The notes beneath the pieces are model-generated. The model searched no databases, was not told where the DNA came from, and was given only the letters and a program-made list of their open reading frames with translations. From Curtobacterium sp. MCBA15_008 (lineage in GTDB: Bacteria; Actinomycetota; Actinomycetes; Actinomycetales; Microbacteriaceae), in NCBI RefSeq assembly GCF_001865065.1, contig NZ_MJGN01000056.1, positions 949 to 64,948 of the forward strand: DNA of 64,000 nucleotides, read 5' to 3'. Shown here one piece after another: positions 35,101 to 43,505 of this stretch. The translations under genes and the position numbers were made by a program. The number at the start of each line of letters is the position of its first letter. The stretch's first letter is position 1.

Positions 35101-35364
35101 ATGACGAACGACACGATGACGAGCCACACGATGACGAGCCACACGACGACGAGCGGCACGACGACGAGCAGCACGGGGACGTGGGTCGCGGTCGGGCCAG
35201 CCGGTGCGGTGGGCAGCATCCACCGCGCCGACGACGGGTTCCACGTCGAGCTCTACAACCGGCGTGGCTCCGGCGGGACGTACCCGTCGCTCGAGTCCGC
35301 GAAGGGCGCGGTCCACGCTGCGCTCGGCCCGCTGGCCGACCGGCCCGAGTTCCGCGCACACTGA
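35101..35364 (+). CDS. Hypothetical 87-residue protein with MTSHT repeats
   Basis: The first ~25 residues are low-complexity (MTSHT/TTSGT units) encoded by four 15-bp tandem repeats at 35113-35172. The rest (WVAVGPAGAVGSIHRADDGFHVELYNRRGSGGTYPSLESAKGAVHAALG) has the look of a small beta-alpha domain often found as a stand-alone actinobacterial protein. The true start could be downstream of the repeats. GGAGG lies upstream of ATG 35101. Function unknown. Confidence 0.6.
   Translation: MTNDTMTSHTMTSHTTTSGTTTSSTGTWVAVGPAGAVGSIHRADDGFHVELYNRRGSGGTYPSLESAKGAVHAALGPLADRPEFRAH
35113..35172. repeat. Four 15-bp tandem repeats at a gene start
   Basis: ACGATGACGAGCCAC twice, then two diverged copies (ACGACGACGAGCGGC, ACGACGACGAGCAGC). 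In frame, so copy-number change alters only the length of the N-terminus. Confidence 0.85.
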
Positions 35365-35468
35365 GCACGCACCGGCTGCGCGACGTCCGCGTGGTCGCCG
35401 TCTCGGCCTGGAGGCGCGGGGGACTCGTCCTCCACAGCCCACCTCTCCGAGACATCTGGTCACAGATC

Positions 35469-35500
35469 GAGCCCCGGGGCGCTTCCGCGCCCCGGGGCTC
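35469..35500. terminator. Perfect hairpin upstream of the ssb-like gene
   Basis: GAGCCCCGGGGCGC, TTCC loop, perfect complement (14-bp stem). It ends 15 bp before the ssb-like ATG, so it is either a terminator for the preceding gene or part of a 5' leader that would affect ssb expression. Confidence 0.75.
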
Positions 35501-35515
35501 GTCCACGATCGACGC

Positions 35516-36172
35516 ATGAACGACACCATCACCGTCTGCGGGATCATCGCCACGGAGCCGCGCCACCTCGTCACCGACACCGGCATCGCCATCACGAGCA
35601 TGCGTCTCGCATCGCCGTCGCGGCGCTGGGACCGCGCCACCTCGACCTGGACCAACGGTGCGACGAACTGGTACAGCGTCACCGCCTTCCGGACCCTCGC
35701 CGCCAACGTGTACAAGTCCGTCAAGAAGGGCGACCGCATCGTCGTCACGGGCCGGGTCCGGATCCGGACCTGGGAGCGCGACGGTCGCGGCGGCACCTCG
35801 GTCGAGATCGACGCCGAAGGGCTCGGCCACGACCTGGCGTGGGGGATCAGCAACTGGATCCGGGTGCCGCGGCACGCCTCCGAGTCCACGGCCGCGCCGG
35901 GCGGCACGCCGACCGTCGATCCCCGGACCGGCGAGGTCCGCGGGGCTGACGCCGACGAGCGGCACACCGCCGACGAGGCGCATCTCGGTGACGACCACGA
36001 CCACGACCACGACCACGACGGTCACACCCACGTCGGCGACGCGGATCTCCACCTCGCTGCCGCGCACGAGGACGCCGATGCGCCGGTCGGTGGGCTCGGC
36101 GTGTCCGGGTACGAGGACGCGGAACCGCCGGCGACGGACGATCGTGCCGACGGCGAACCGGCGGCAGCGTGA
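35516..36172 (+). CDS. Single-stranded DNA-binding protein paralogue with His/Asp-rich tail
   Basis: 218 residues. The OB-fold (residues 1-110) is clear: MNDTITVCGIIATEPRHLVTDTG, WTNGATNWYSVTAFRTLAANVYKSVKKGDRIVVTGRVRIRTWE. The tail is unusual: a run of Asp-His pairs (about residues 159-172) and acidic stretches, ending in GEPAAA. It lacks the DDIPF-type tip that recruits partner proteins in replicative SSB, so this is probably a secondary SSB used in repair or competence-like DNA handling. The main ssb is expected elsewhere. Confidence 0.85.
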   Translation: MNDTITVCGIIATEPRHLVTDTGIAITSMRLASPSRRWDRATSTWTNGATNWYSVTAFRTLAANVYKSVKKGDRIVVTGRVRIRTWERDGRGGTSVEIDAEGLGHDLAWGISNWIRVPRHASESTAAPGGTPTVDPRTGEVRGADADERHTADEAHLGDDHDHDHDHDGHTHVGDADLHLAAAHEDADAPVGGLGVSGYEDAEPPATDDRADGEPAAA

Positions 36173-36201
36173 CGGGCCGCCCGCGCATCAGGCCCAAACG
36201 G

Positions 36202-36924
36202 TCACCAGCGCTGCGTGATCATCCCGATGCCGGCGACCTCGGTCGTGTCCCAGTTGCCGCCCTTGGGCAGTCCGCTGACCCGGCCGTCCACCCAGAACGT
36301 CGCGCCCTGGACCGCCGGCGAGTTGACCTGCCGCGCCTTCAGGCCGTGGAACGAGAAGTTCGTGTTCCACTTCCCCTGCAGCCCGCTCACGCCCGGCTTG
36401 TTCCGCACCGTGATCTTCACGTTGCGCATCGACGAGTGCACGACGTCCCCGTTGAGACGGCCGTTGCCCTCGACGTTGAAGAACAGGCGACCCTTCAGGT
36501 TCAGGCCGACGGCAGCGATCGTGTGGCCGTTCGCGAAGAACGTGCCGACGCTGTTCGGGTAGAAGCGGAGACCGACCGGGGTCACGTTGTGCGTCGCCGG
36601 ACCGAGGTAGCCGTACGAGAACTTGCCGTTCTGCACGCGCTCCCAGATGAACCGCGGCGCGCCCTTGCTGACCGTCGAGCCCTTGTCCGACTGGATCCCG
36701 ACCGAGAACGCGTTGTTGTAGGCGTCGTGGACGTTGATGTACGACGAGTAGCCCGTGCCGGCGCCGCCCTCGGTGATGTCCGCCGTGTACTCGACCAGCG
36801 GGGTGCCGTGCGGGGCGACGGTCGCAGCGGACGCCGTGGCGCCGGTGGGGGCGACGAGACCGACGGCGAGCGCGATCGCTCCGACGAAGGGGAGCGCGAG
36901 CCGGTGCAGACGTGTTCTGGGCAT
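36202..36924 (-). CDS. Secreted hypothetical protein
   Basis: 240 residues from ATG 36924 (AGGA 8 nt upstream). Signal peptide: basic start, hydrophobic core (LALPFVGAIALAVGLVAP) and ATASA cleavage site near residue 32. The mature part is beta-rich and aromatic (YSSYINVHDAYNNAFSVGIQSDKG, FIWERVQNGKFSYGYLGPATHNV) with no cysteine and no known motif. Function unknown. It converges with the ssb-like gene with only about 30 bp between stops. Confidence 0.7.
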   Translation of the reverse strand: MPRTRLHRLALPFVGAIALAVGLVAPTGATASAATVAPHGTPLVEYTADITEGGAGTGYSSYINVHDAYNNAFSVGIQSDKGSTVSKGAPRFIWERVQNGKFSYGYLGPATHNVTPVGLRFYPNSVGTFFANGHTIAAVGLNLKGRLFFNVEGNGRLNGDVVHSSMRNVKITVRNKPGVSGLQGKWNTNFSFHGLKARQVNSPAVQGATFWVDGRVSGLPKGGNWDTTEVAGIGMITQRW

Positions 36925-37045
36925 GTCCCTGATCCTGATCTCCGAGGTGGACGTCGAGGCCTCTGGTGGAAGGCGAGGCAACCGTACGTCGAAGTGTCCG
37001 AATGCAACAGCCCCTTTGCGCGTTCCGACGCGGGGCCACCTTCAG

Positions 37046-37051
37046 TAGACT
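37046..37051 (+). promoter_or_regulatory. Possible -10 box of ettA
   Basis: TAGACT, 9 nt before ATG 37061; GGGG follows it and could be a weak ribosome site. Confidence 0.35.
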
Positions 37052-37060
37052 CGTGGGGAT

Positions 37061-38746
37061 ATGGCTGAGTACATCTACCAGATGGTCCGCGCCCGCAAGG
37101 CGGTCGGCGACAAGCTGATCCTCGACGACGTCACGATGTCGTTCCTCCCCGGCGCCAAGATCGGCGTCGTCGGGCCGAACGGTGCGGGCAAGTCGACGAT
37201 CCTGAAGATCATGGCGGGTCTCGACCAGCCGTCCAACGGCGAGGCGAAGCTCACCCCGGGCTTCAGCGTCGGCATCCTCATGCAGGAGCCGGAGCTCGAC
37301 GAGTCGAAGACGGTGCTCGAGAACGTGCAGGAAGGCGTGGGCGAGATCCACGGCAAGATCGCGCGCTTCAACGAGATCTCCGCCCTCATGGCCGAGCCGG
37401 ACGCCGACTTCGACGCCCTCCTCGCCGAGATGGGGACGCTGCAGGAAGAGATCGACGCGGCTGACGCGTGGGACCTCGACTCGCAGCTCGAGCAGGCGAT
37501 GGCCGCGCTCCAGTGCCCCCCGGGGGACGAGCTCGTCACGCACCTGTCCGGCGGTGAGAAGCGCCGCGTCGCGCTCTGCAAGCTCCTGCTCCAGAAGCCC
37601 GACCTGCTCCTCCTTGACGAGCCCACCAACCACCTGGACGCCGAGAGCGTGCAGTGGCTCGAGCAGCACCTGCAGCAGTACCACGGCGCCGTCCTCGCGG
37701 TGACCCACGACCGGTACTTCCTCGACCACGTCGCACAGTGGATCGCCGAGGTCGACCGCGGCCGTCTCTACCCGTACGAGGGCAACTACTCGACCTACCT
37801 CGAGAAGAAGCGCGCCCGACTCGAGGTCCAGGGCAAGAAGGACGCCAAGCTCGCGAAGCGCCTGTCGTCCGAGCTCGACTGGGTCCGCAGCAACACCAAG
37901 GGCCGTCAGGCGAAGTCGAAGGCCCGCCTCGCCCGCTACGAGGAGATGGTGACCGAGGCCGAGCGCACCCGGAAGCTCGACTTCGAGGAGATCGTGATCC
38001 CGGTGGGGCCACGTCTCGGTTCGCAGGTCATCGACGCCGAGAAGCTGCACAAGCAGTTCGGTGAGCGCGTCATCATCGGCGACCTGTCCTTCACGCTGCC
38101 CCGCAACGGCATCGTCGGCGTGATCGGCCCGAACGGCGTCGGCAAGACCACGCTGTTCAAGACGATCGTCGGCCTCGAGCCCCTCGACGGCGGCACGCTG
38201 AAGATCGGTGACACGGTCGACATCTCGTACGTCGACCAGAGCCGCGGCGGCATCGACCCGAACAAGAACCTGTGGGAGGTCGTGTCCGACGGCCTCGACT
38301 ACATCCAGGTCGGCAAGACCGAGATCCCGTCCCGCGCCTACGTGTCGCAGTTCGGCTTCAAGGGTCCGGACCAGCAGAAGCGCGCCGGCATCCTCTCCGG
38401 TGGTGAGCGGAACCGTCTCAACCTGGCGCTGACGCTCAAGCAGGGCGGCAACCTGCTGCTCCTCGACGAGCCGACCAACGACCTGGACGTCGAGACCCTG
38501 GGCAGCTTCGAGAACGCGCTGCTCGAGTACCCCGGTTGCGCCGTGGTCATCACGCACGACCGGTGGTTCCTCGACCGCATCGCGACGCACATCCTCGCGT
38601 GGGAGGGCCTGAACGAGGACGGCACCCCCAACTGGTACTGGTTCGAGGGCAACTTCGAGGCGTACGAGGAGAACAAGATCGAGCGGCTCGGCGCCGACGC
38701 GGCGAAGCCCGGTCGCGCGACGTACCGCAAGCTCACCCGCGACTGA
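37061..38746 (+). CDS. ettA: Energy-dependent translational throttle protein (ABC-F)
   Basis: 561 residues. Two ABC domains without membrane parts: Walker A GPNGAGKST and GPNGVGKTT, signatures LSGGEKRRVALCKLL and LSGGERNRLNLALTL, Walker B LLLLDEPTNHLD and LLLLDEPTNDLD. The linker between them (LEKKRARLEVQGKKDAKLAKRLSSELDWVR) and the insertion in domain 1 match EttA, which binds the ribosomal E site and gates entry into elongation according to ATP/ADP ratio. Length is that of E. coli EttA (555). Confidence 0.95.
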   Translation: MAEYIYQMVRARKAVGDKLILDDVTMSFLPGAKIGVVGPNGAGKSTILKIMAGLDQPSNGEAKLTPGFSVGILMQEPELDESKTVLENVQEGVGEIHGKIARFNEISALMAEPDADFDALLAEMGTLQEEIDAADAWDLDSQLEQAMAALQCPPGDELVTHLSGGEKRRVALCKLLLQKPDLLLLDEPTNHLDAESVQWLEQHLQQYHGAVLAVTHDRYFLDHVAQWIAEVDRGRLYPYEGNYSTYLEKKRARLEVQGKKDAKLAKRLSSELDWVRSNTKGRQAKSKARLARYEEMVTEAERTRKLDFEEIVIPVGPRLGSQVIDAEKLHKQFGERVIIGDLSFTLPRNGIVGVIGPNGVGKTTLFKTIVGLEPLDGGTLKIGDTVDISYVDQSRGGIDPNKNLWEVVSDGLDYIQVGKTEIPSRAYVSQFGFKGPDQQKRAGILSGGERNRLNLALTLKQGGNLLLLDEPTNDLDVETLGSFENALLEYPGCAVVITHDRWFLDRIATHILAWEGLNEDGTPNWYWFEGNFEAYEENKIERLGADAAKPGRATYRKLTRD

Positions 38747-38748
38747 CG

Positions 38749-39231
38749 GTGGCGAGGCTGCACGCTCCGATCCGCATGCGGTGGAGCGACATCGACGCGT
38801 ACGGTCACGTCAACAACTCCGCGATGCTGCGCCTGCTGGAAGAGGCGCGCATCGTGGGGTTCTGGGGCCCCGACCCCGAGGAACTCGAGTCCGACGGGTC
38901 GATCCCCGAGCCGATCATCGACGGCCGACCGGGTTCGGGCACGATGACGGTCATCGCGGCCCAGCGCCTCGAGTACCTGGCGTCGATCCCGTACTTCCGG
39001 CAGCCCCTCGACATCCAGATGTGGATCGGGCGGATCGGCGGTGCGAGCATCGACGTCTCGTACGAGGTCTGGTCGCCGGTCGGGCACGAGCCCGCCGTGC
39101 TCTACACGCGGGCGACGACGGCGCTGGTGATGGTGGACGCCGCGAGCAACCGTCCGCGGCGGCTCACCGAAGCCGAACGTGCGGCGTGTGCGCCGTACAC
39201 CGAGGCGCCGGTCGAGTTCTCCCGCCCCTGA
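38749..39231 (+). CDS. Acyl-CoA thioesterase, hotdog (4HBT) family
   Basis: 160 residues. RMRWSDIDAYGHVNNSAMLRLLEEAR is the 4-hydroxybenzoyl-CoA-thioesterase-type motif (catalytic Asp in the DxxGHVNN segment). Followed by LEYLASIPYFRQPLDIQMWIGRIGGASIDVSYEV. It likely hydrolyses acyl-CoA. GTG 38749 lies 2 bp after the ettA stop, so translation is coupled; ATG at 38776 would remove conserved residues. Confidence 0.85.
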   Translation: MARLHAPIRMRWSDIDAYGHVNNSAMLRLLEEARIVGFWGPDPEELESDGSIPEPIIDGRPGSGTMTVIAAQRLEYLASIPYFRQPLDIQMWIGRIGGASIDVSYEVWSPVGHEPAVLYTRATTALVMVDAASNRPRRLTEAERAACAPYTEAPVEFSRP

Positions 39232-39243
39232 CGGAGACGGCTA

Positions 39244-39267
39244 CGGCGACGGCGACGGCGACGGCGA
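39244..39267. repeat. Four copies of the hexamer CGGCGA
   Basis: Simple tandem repeat between the convergent thioesterase genes; a potential length-variable tract. Confidence 0.85.
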
Positions 39268-39285
39268 GGGGCCGGCGGGGGACCG

Positions 39286-40143
39286 TCAGCGCGGGACCCG
39301 CATCATCCCCTCCTGCGCGACCGAAGCCAGCAGCCGCCCGTCCCGCGAGAACATCCGGCCGAACGCGAGTCCCCGGCCGCCCTGTGCGCTCGGGGACTCC
39401 TGCGTGTACAGGATCCACTCGTCGGCACGGCCGTCACGGTGCCACCACATCGCGTGGTCGAGACTCGCGCTCTTCAACCCCGGCGTTCCCCAGGCGACGC
39501 CGTGTCGGCGCATGATCGGCTCGAGGATGGACAGGTCGCTGGCGTACCCGAGGATCGCGCGGTGCAACGCCGGGTCCTGCGGCAGGTCGCCCTCGACCCG
39601 GAACCAGACGGCCTGGTGCGGGACGTGCTGGCCCTGCACGTCGACGAACACGGGGCCCTCGACGTGTCGCAGGTCGATCGAGCGCTCGGCCCATGCCCGT
39701 GCGACCGGGTGGTCGATCGCCGAGAGGATCGACGCGGCCGACGGCAGCGACTCGGGCGACGGGGTGTCGACGGGGAACGGGTCCTGGTGCTCGACGCCCG
39801 TGTCCGGTCGCTGGAACGACGCGATCATCGAGAAGATCGGCACGCCCCGCTGGTAGGCCTGCACGCGCCGCGCGGCGAACGACCGGCCGTCGTGGATGCG
39901 CTCGACCGCGAAGGTGATCGGCAGTTCGATGTCCCCGGGGCGGAGGAAGTACCCGTGCATCGAGTGGATCTCGCGGTCCTCGATGGTGGCCTGCGCGGCG
40001 ACGATGCACTGCGCGAGGACCTGGCCGCCGAAGACGCGTCCGCCGGGGGACCAGTGGCTCGCGCCGGTGAGGATGGTCTCGCCCGTACTCGCACCCGTGT
40101 CCTCGAGTCGGAGGGTCCGCAGGAAGTCCGGTTCGCCGTTCAC
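39286..40143 (-). CDS. tesB: Acyl-CoA thioesterase II
   Basis: 285 residues, standard TesB size with two hotdog domains: GGRVFGGQVLAQCIVAAQATI and LRPGDIELPITFAVERIHDGRSFAARRVQAYQ in the first, LDHAMWWHRDGRADEWILYTQESPSAQGGRGLAFG in the second, the last containing the catalytic Asp/Gln-type residues. It releases fatty acids from acyl-CoA. Read from GTG 40143 with a -10 box 6 nt upstream. Confidence 0.93.
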   Translation of the reverse strand: MNGEPDFLRTLRLEDTGASTGETILTGASHWSPGGRVFGGQVLAQCIVAAQATIEDREIHSMHGYFLRPGDIELPITFAVERIHDGRSFAARRVQAYQRGVPIFSMIASFQRPDTGVEHQDPFPVDTPSPESLPSAASILSAIDHPVARAWAERSIDLRHVEGPVFVDVQGQHVPHQAVWFRVEGDLPQDPALHRAILGYASDLSILEPIMRRHGVAWGTPGLKSASLDHAMWWHRDGRADEWILYTQESPSAQGGRGLAFGRMFSRDGRLLASVAQEGMMRVPR

Positions 40144-40149
40144 CCCCGC

Positions 40150-40155
40150 AGTCTA
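40150..40155 (-). promoter_or_regulatory. -10 box of leaderless tesB
   Basis: TAGACT on the minus strand, 6 nt before GTG 40143. This also supports GTG as the start. Confidence 0.5.
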
Positions 40156-40190
40156 CGAACACAGTCCACCCCGGTAGGATCCCTGGTGAC

Positions 40191-40892
40191 ATGGGCACCT
40201 CGTTCACGCTTCCCGACGCAGCCTCCCTCGGAGACCTCCGCACCTACCTCGGACGTGCCGCCCGCATCGAGGACGGCTCCGTCCGCCTCATCGCCGACTC
40301 CGGCGTCCTCGCGGTGTACACGGCGATCCTCTACCCGCTCGGCCTGCTCGACGAACTCCCGACGGTGCTCGGCCTTCGCACGTTCTCGCTGACGGAGCCC
40401 GCCACGATCGACGCCGTGGTGCCCCTGGCCTCGCTGCAGGAACGACTCCGCCTGCTCGCCGAGACGCAGGACGCGGAAGGTGCCGAGGGCGCCGACCCCA
40501 CGCGGGCGACCCCGATCGAGGTGGAGCTGCCGCACGAGGTCCACACGGTGACGTGGGCCGCCATCTCCCCGCCCCGAGGCGGTTGGGTTCCGCTGCCGGA
40601 CATCTCGCCGGAACTGCTCCGCCGGGCCACGCGCGACGGCATCGCCGAGGTCGCCGACGCCGTGCCGACGAACGCTGGCGAGGCAATCGTCCGCAAGGTC
40701 CGGTCCGAGGTCTGGGGCCGTCCGGTCGCGGGCATCGAACACGTGCCCGCCGGCGCCGGCTTCGCGGGGGAGAGCCTCGGGTTCCTGGGGCACGACCCGG
40801 TCCGGTTGTTCGAGACCGGTCCGTGGAGCCGTCTGACGACCTCGCGCGGGCACGTGCTCGTCAAGCGTCGCGCCTGGACCCTGAACCCGTAG
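40191..40892 (+). CDS. Conserved hypothetical protein
   Basis: 233 residues, soluble, no recognised motif. It has an N-terminal helical part (LGDLRTYLGRAARIEDGSVRLIADSGVLAVYTAILYP), then a beta-rich middle (EVELPHEVHTVTWAAISPPRGGW) and a C-terminal helical part (AGIEHVPAGAGFAGESLGFLG). Similar proteins are common in actinobacteria without assigned function, as far as I can recall. A TAGGAT box lies 10 nt before ATG 40191. It is divergent from tesB. Confidence 0.65.
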   Translation: MGTSFTLPDAASLGDLRTYLGRAARIEDGSVRLIADSGVLAVYTAILYPLGLLDELPTVLGLRTFSLTEPATIDAVVPLASLQERLRLLAETQDAEGAEGADPTRATPIEVELPHEVHTVTWAAISPPRGGWVPLPDISPELLRRATRDGIAEVADAVPTNAGEAIVRKVRSEVWGRPVAGIEHVPAGAGFAGESLGFLGHDPVRLFETGPWSRLTTSRGHVLVKRRAWTLNP

Positions 40893-40928
40893 CAGCGTCC
40901 TCGCGGTCCACGGTGGTTGGGTGGGCGC

Positions 40929-41771
40929 ATGCACGTCTTCCTCACCGGTGCGTCCGGGTACATCGGTTCCTCCGTCCTCCGCGCGCTCGTCGCCCACGAC
41001 CACGAGGTCACCGCGCTCGTCCGCTCCGACCAGAAGGCGCAGGCCGTCCGTGACGCCGGCGGCCGAGCGCTGGTCGGTGACGTCACCGACACCGACGTCG
41101 TCCGACGGCTCGCGCACGAGGCCGACGCGGTCGTGCACACGGCGTCCGCGCAGGACGTCGACCCGGACTTCACCGCGACCGTGCTCGAGGCGCTGCACGG
41201 CACCCCGAAGCCCTTCGTGCACACGGGTGGGATCTTCACGTTCGGGGACTCGACGGACATCTCGGAGCAGTCCCCGGCGTCGCCGCCCGCGATGACGTCG
41301 TGGCGTGGCGCGAACGAGGCCGCCGTCCGTGCGAGCGACGTCCGCACCACGATCGTCGCCCCGGGCATCGTCTACGGCCGCGGCGCCGGCATCCCGGCGA
41401 TGTTCGTCGGGGACGGCGAGCACGAGGTCCGCTTGGTGGGCGACGGCTCCCAGCGCTGGTCGACCGTGCACGTCGACGACCTCGGCGAGCTGTACGTGCT
41501 CGCCCTCCACCGTGGTGAGCAGGACGGCTACGTCCTCGCGGCGACCGGGGACAACCCGACGGTGCGCGAGATCGCCGAGGCGGGCGCACACGGATCGCCG
41601 GTCGTCGCCGAGAGCGTCGACGCCAGCCGAGAGCGTCTCGGCGCGGTGTACGCGGACGCGCTCCTCATGCACCAGGAAGCCTCCGGCGCGCACGCACGCG
41701 CCGCCTTCGGCTGGAGCCCGACCCGGCCGTCGCTGCTCGAGGACCTGGCGGACGGATCGTACGTCCGCTGA
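40929..41771 (+). CDS. NAD-dependent epimerase/dehydratase-type SDR
   Basis: 280 residues. Rossmann glycine motif TGASGYIGSS at residues 6-15, then VALVRSDQ-like strand 2, GDVTD, and VVHTASA. The extended SDR active site YxxxK is not recognisable (the corresponding VYGRGAGIP lacks the Lys), so it may be an atypical SDR that binds NAD(P) or acts on a different substrate. ATG 40929 chosen at the start of the Rossmann strand. A GGTGG lies upstream. Confidence 0.75.
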   Translation: MHVFLTGASGYIGSSVLRALVAHDHEVTALVRSDQKAQAVRDAGGRALVGDVTDTDVVRRLAHEADAVVHTASAQDVDPDFTATVLEALHGTPKPFVHTGGIFTFGDSTDISEQSPASPPAMTSWRGANEAAVRASDVRTTIVAPGIVYGRGAGIPAMFVGDGEHEVRLVGDGSQRWSTVHVDDLGELYVLALHRGEQDGYVLAATGDNPTVREIAEAGAHGSPVVAESVDASRERLGAVYADALLMHQEASGAHARAAFGWSPTRPSLLEDLADGSYVR

Positions 41772-41810
41772 CGCGACCGCCTGAGGGCGACTGCCTGATG
41801 GCGACCGCCT

Positions 41811-41858
41811 GACGGCCTGGAGGCGCGGTCCGAGCTGGCACCGCGCCTCCAGGCCGTC
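41811..41858. repeat. GGAGGCGCG-family inverted repeat between convergent genes
   Basis: 19-bp perfect arms (GACGGCCTGGAGGCGCGGT / complement) with a 10-nt loop that itself holds AGCT. It sits between the SDR gene and glbO, both of which end there. Confidence 0.85.
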
Positions 41859-41893
41859 GAGCGATCACGTCGCGGACGTGCGCCGACCGTCCG

Positions 41894-42355
41894 TCAGTCG
41901 AACGAGTTGGTCATCGCGTGGGCTGCGCGGTCGAGGTAGGCCCAGAGCTCGGCCTCGTCGAGGGGCGCGAGATCGAGTGACTCGACGGCTTCGCGCATGT
42001 GGTGCAGCCAGCGTTCGCGTGCTTCCGGCGTGACGCGGAACGGCATGTGCCGCATCCGGAGTCGCGGGTGCCCGCGCTCCTCGCTGTAGGTGCCAGGGCC
42101 GCCCCAGTACTGCTGCAAGAAGGCGGAGAGGCGCCAGATCGCGCCCTCGAGGTCGTCTGCCGGGTACATCGGCCAGATGACGTCGTCCTGCTGGACGCCC
42201 TCGTAGAAGCGACGGACCAGCCGGTCGAACGTGGGCGCGCCGCCGATGCGGTCGAACAGGGACCCGGTCGCGGAGGCGCCGTGTTCGCCGACCCGGAGCG
42301 TGATCGGCTGCGCCGGGACGCCGGGCGTGCCGATCGGGGGAGTGGAGTCGGTCAT
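41894..42355 (-). CDS. glbO: Group II truncated haemoglobin
   Basis: 153 residues. Characteristic trHbO pattern: GGAPTFDRLVRRFYEGVQQDDVIWPMYP, LSAFLQQYWGGPGTYSEERGHPRLRMRHMPF (haem pocket; the distal Trp/Tyr positions and RHMPF), and ERWLHHMREAV with the proximal His. It binds O2 or NO. It is downstream of the mechanosensitive-channel gene and overlaps it by 4 bp. Confidence 0.93.
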   Translation of the reverse strand: MTDSTPPIGTPGVPAQPITLRVGEHGASATGSLFDRIGGAPTFDRLVRRFYEGVQQDDVIWPMYPADDLEGAIWRLSAFLQQYWGGPGTYSEERGHPRLRMRHMPFRVTPEARERWLHHMREAVESLDLAPLDEAELWAYLDRAAHAMTNSFD

Positions 42356-43428
42356 CGGGGGTCCTTCCCGCCGTCGGGGTCATCGGTGTGGATCGGCTGA
42401 CCGAGGACGTTGCGCTTGGTGCGCCGGGGCTTCGTCGGCGCGGGGGTCGGCTGCGTCCGCACCGTGCGGAGGCCGTTGATCGACGTCGCGTTCTCCCAGC
42501 CCGCCGGCATGATCATCGCCATCGCGGGCAGGGTCACGCCGAGCTCGTCCACCGCGCGCTTCAGGCGGATGCGGAGTTCGCGGCCGACGACGTCGAGCTC
42601 GGAGGCGCGGGTCTTCACGACGAGGCGGAACACCATGCCGGCGTCGGAGACGGACTGCAGGCCCCAGATCTCGGGCTTCTCGACGATGCGCTGCCGCCAG
42701 CGGGGCTCCTGCGACATCGCCACCGCGGCCTTGAGCAGGGCGTCCTGCACGGCGTCGATGTCGGTGTCGTAGGGGACCGTGATGTCGACGAGCACGCGCG
42801 ACCAGCCCTGTGACAGGTTGCCGACGCGCAGGATCTGCCCGTTCGGCACGAACCAGAGGATGCCGTTCACGTCGCGGATCTGCATGACGCGGAGGCCGAC
42901 GTTCTCGACGACGCCGGTGGCCTGCCCGGTGTCGACGACGTCGCCGACGCCGGCCTGGTCCTCGAGGATCATGAAGACGCCGGACAGCAGGTCCTTCACG
43001 ATGCTCTGCGCCCCGACGGCGAGTCCGGCCGCGATCAGTGACGCGCCGCCGACGATGCCGACTGCCGCGTTCGGGAGCACCTGCGGGATGATCACCGCGA
43101 GCGCGACGATCACGACCGCCACCGTCGCGAGGTTCTCGAGCACGCTGCCGAGCGTCCGGGTGCGCTGGACCACGCGTGCGGTCTGGATCGGCGACGCGAT
43201 GAGCGCCTGCGTGTCCTCCGCGCCCTGCCGCTTCTTGACGCCGTTCACGACGCGGTCGACGACGCCCTTGATCGAGCGCCGCAGGAGGATGCGCAGCACG
43301 ATCGCCGCGAGGATCGTGATGACGATCGTGATCGGCACGTGCCAGGTGTCGACGAACTCACCGAACGTCTGCGTGACGGCCTGGGCGGCGTCGGTCGGGG
43401 TCGGGGACGGGGTTGCAGCCAAGATCAT
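42352..43428 (-). CDS. MscS-family mechanosensitive channel
   Basis: 358 residues. Three to four membrane helices; the pore helix resembles AAVGIVGGASLIAAGLAVGAQSIVKDLLSGVFMILEDQ, the Gly/Ala-rich MscS motif, followed by the beta domain (GVVENVGLRVMQIRDVNGILWFVPNGQIL). It releases solutes in osmotic downshock. The ~40-residue basic C-terminal tail is disordered-looking. Its stop overlaps the glbO start. A TAGCAT box lies 10 nt before ATG 43428. Confidence 0.92.
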   Translation of the reverse strand: MILAATPSPTPTDAAQAVTQTFGEFVDTWHVPITIVITILAAIVLRILLRRSIKGVVDRVVNGVKKRQGAEDTQALIASPIQTARVVQRTRTLGSVLENLATVAVVIVALAVIIPQVLPNAAVGIVGGASLIAAGLAVGAQSIVKDLLSGVFMILEDQAGVGDVVDTGQATGVVENVGLRVMQIRDVNGILWFVPNGQILRVGNLSQGWSRVLVDITVPYDTDIDAVQDALLKAAVAMSQEPRWRQRIVEKPEIWGLQSVSDAGMVFRLVVKTRASELDVVGRELRIRLKRAVDELGVTLPAMAMIMPAGWENATSINGLRTVRTQPTPAPTKPRRTKRNVLGQPIHTDDPDGGKDPR

Positions 43429-43447
43429 GATCCGAACGATGCTAGAG

Positions 43448-43489
43448 GGCGGGGCCTCGGCGTCCCTGCAGGAACGCCAAGACCCCGCC
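43448..43489 (-). terminator. Hairpin downstream of pepN
   Basis: GGCGGGG...CGGCGT-CCCTGCAGGA-ACGCC...CCCCGCC, an interrupted stem of about 15 bp between the pepN stop and the mscS promoter. Confidence 0.6.
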
Positions 43490-43505
43490 GACGGTCACCC
43501 GAGGC

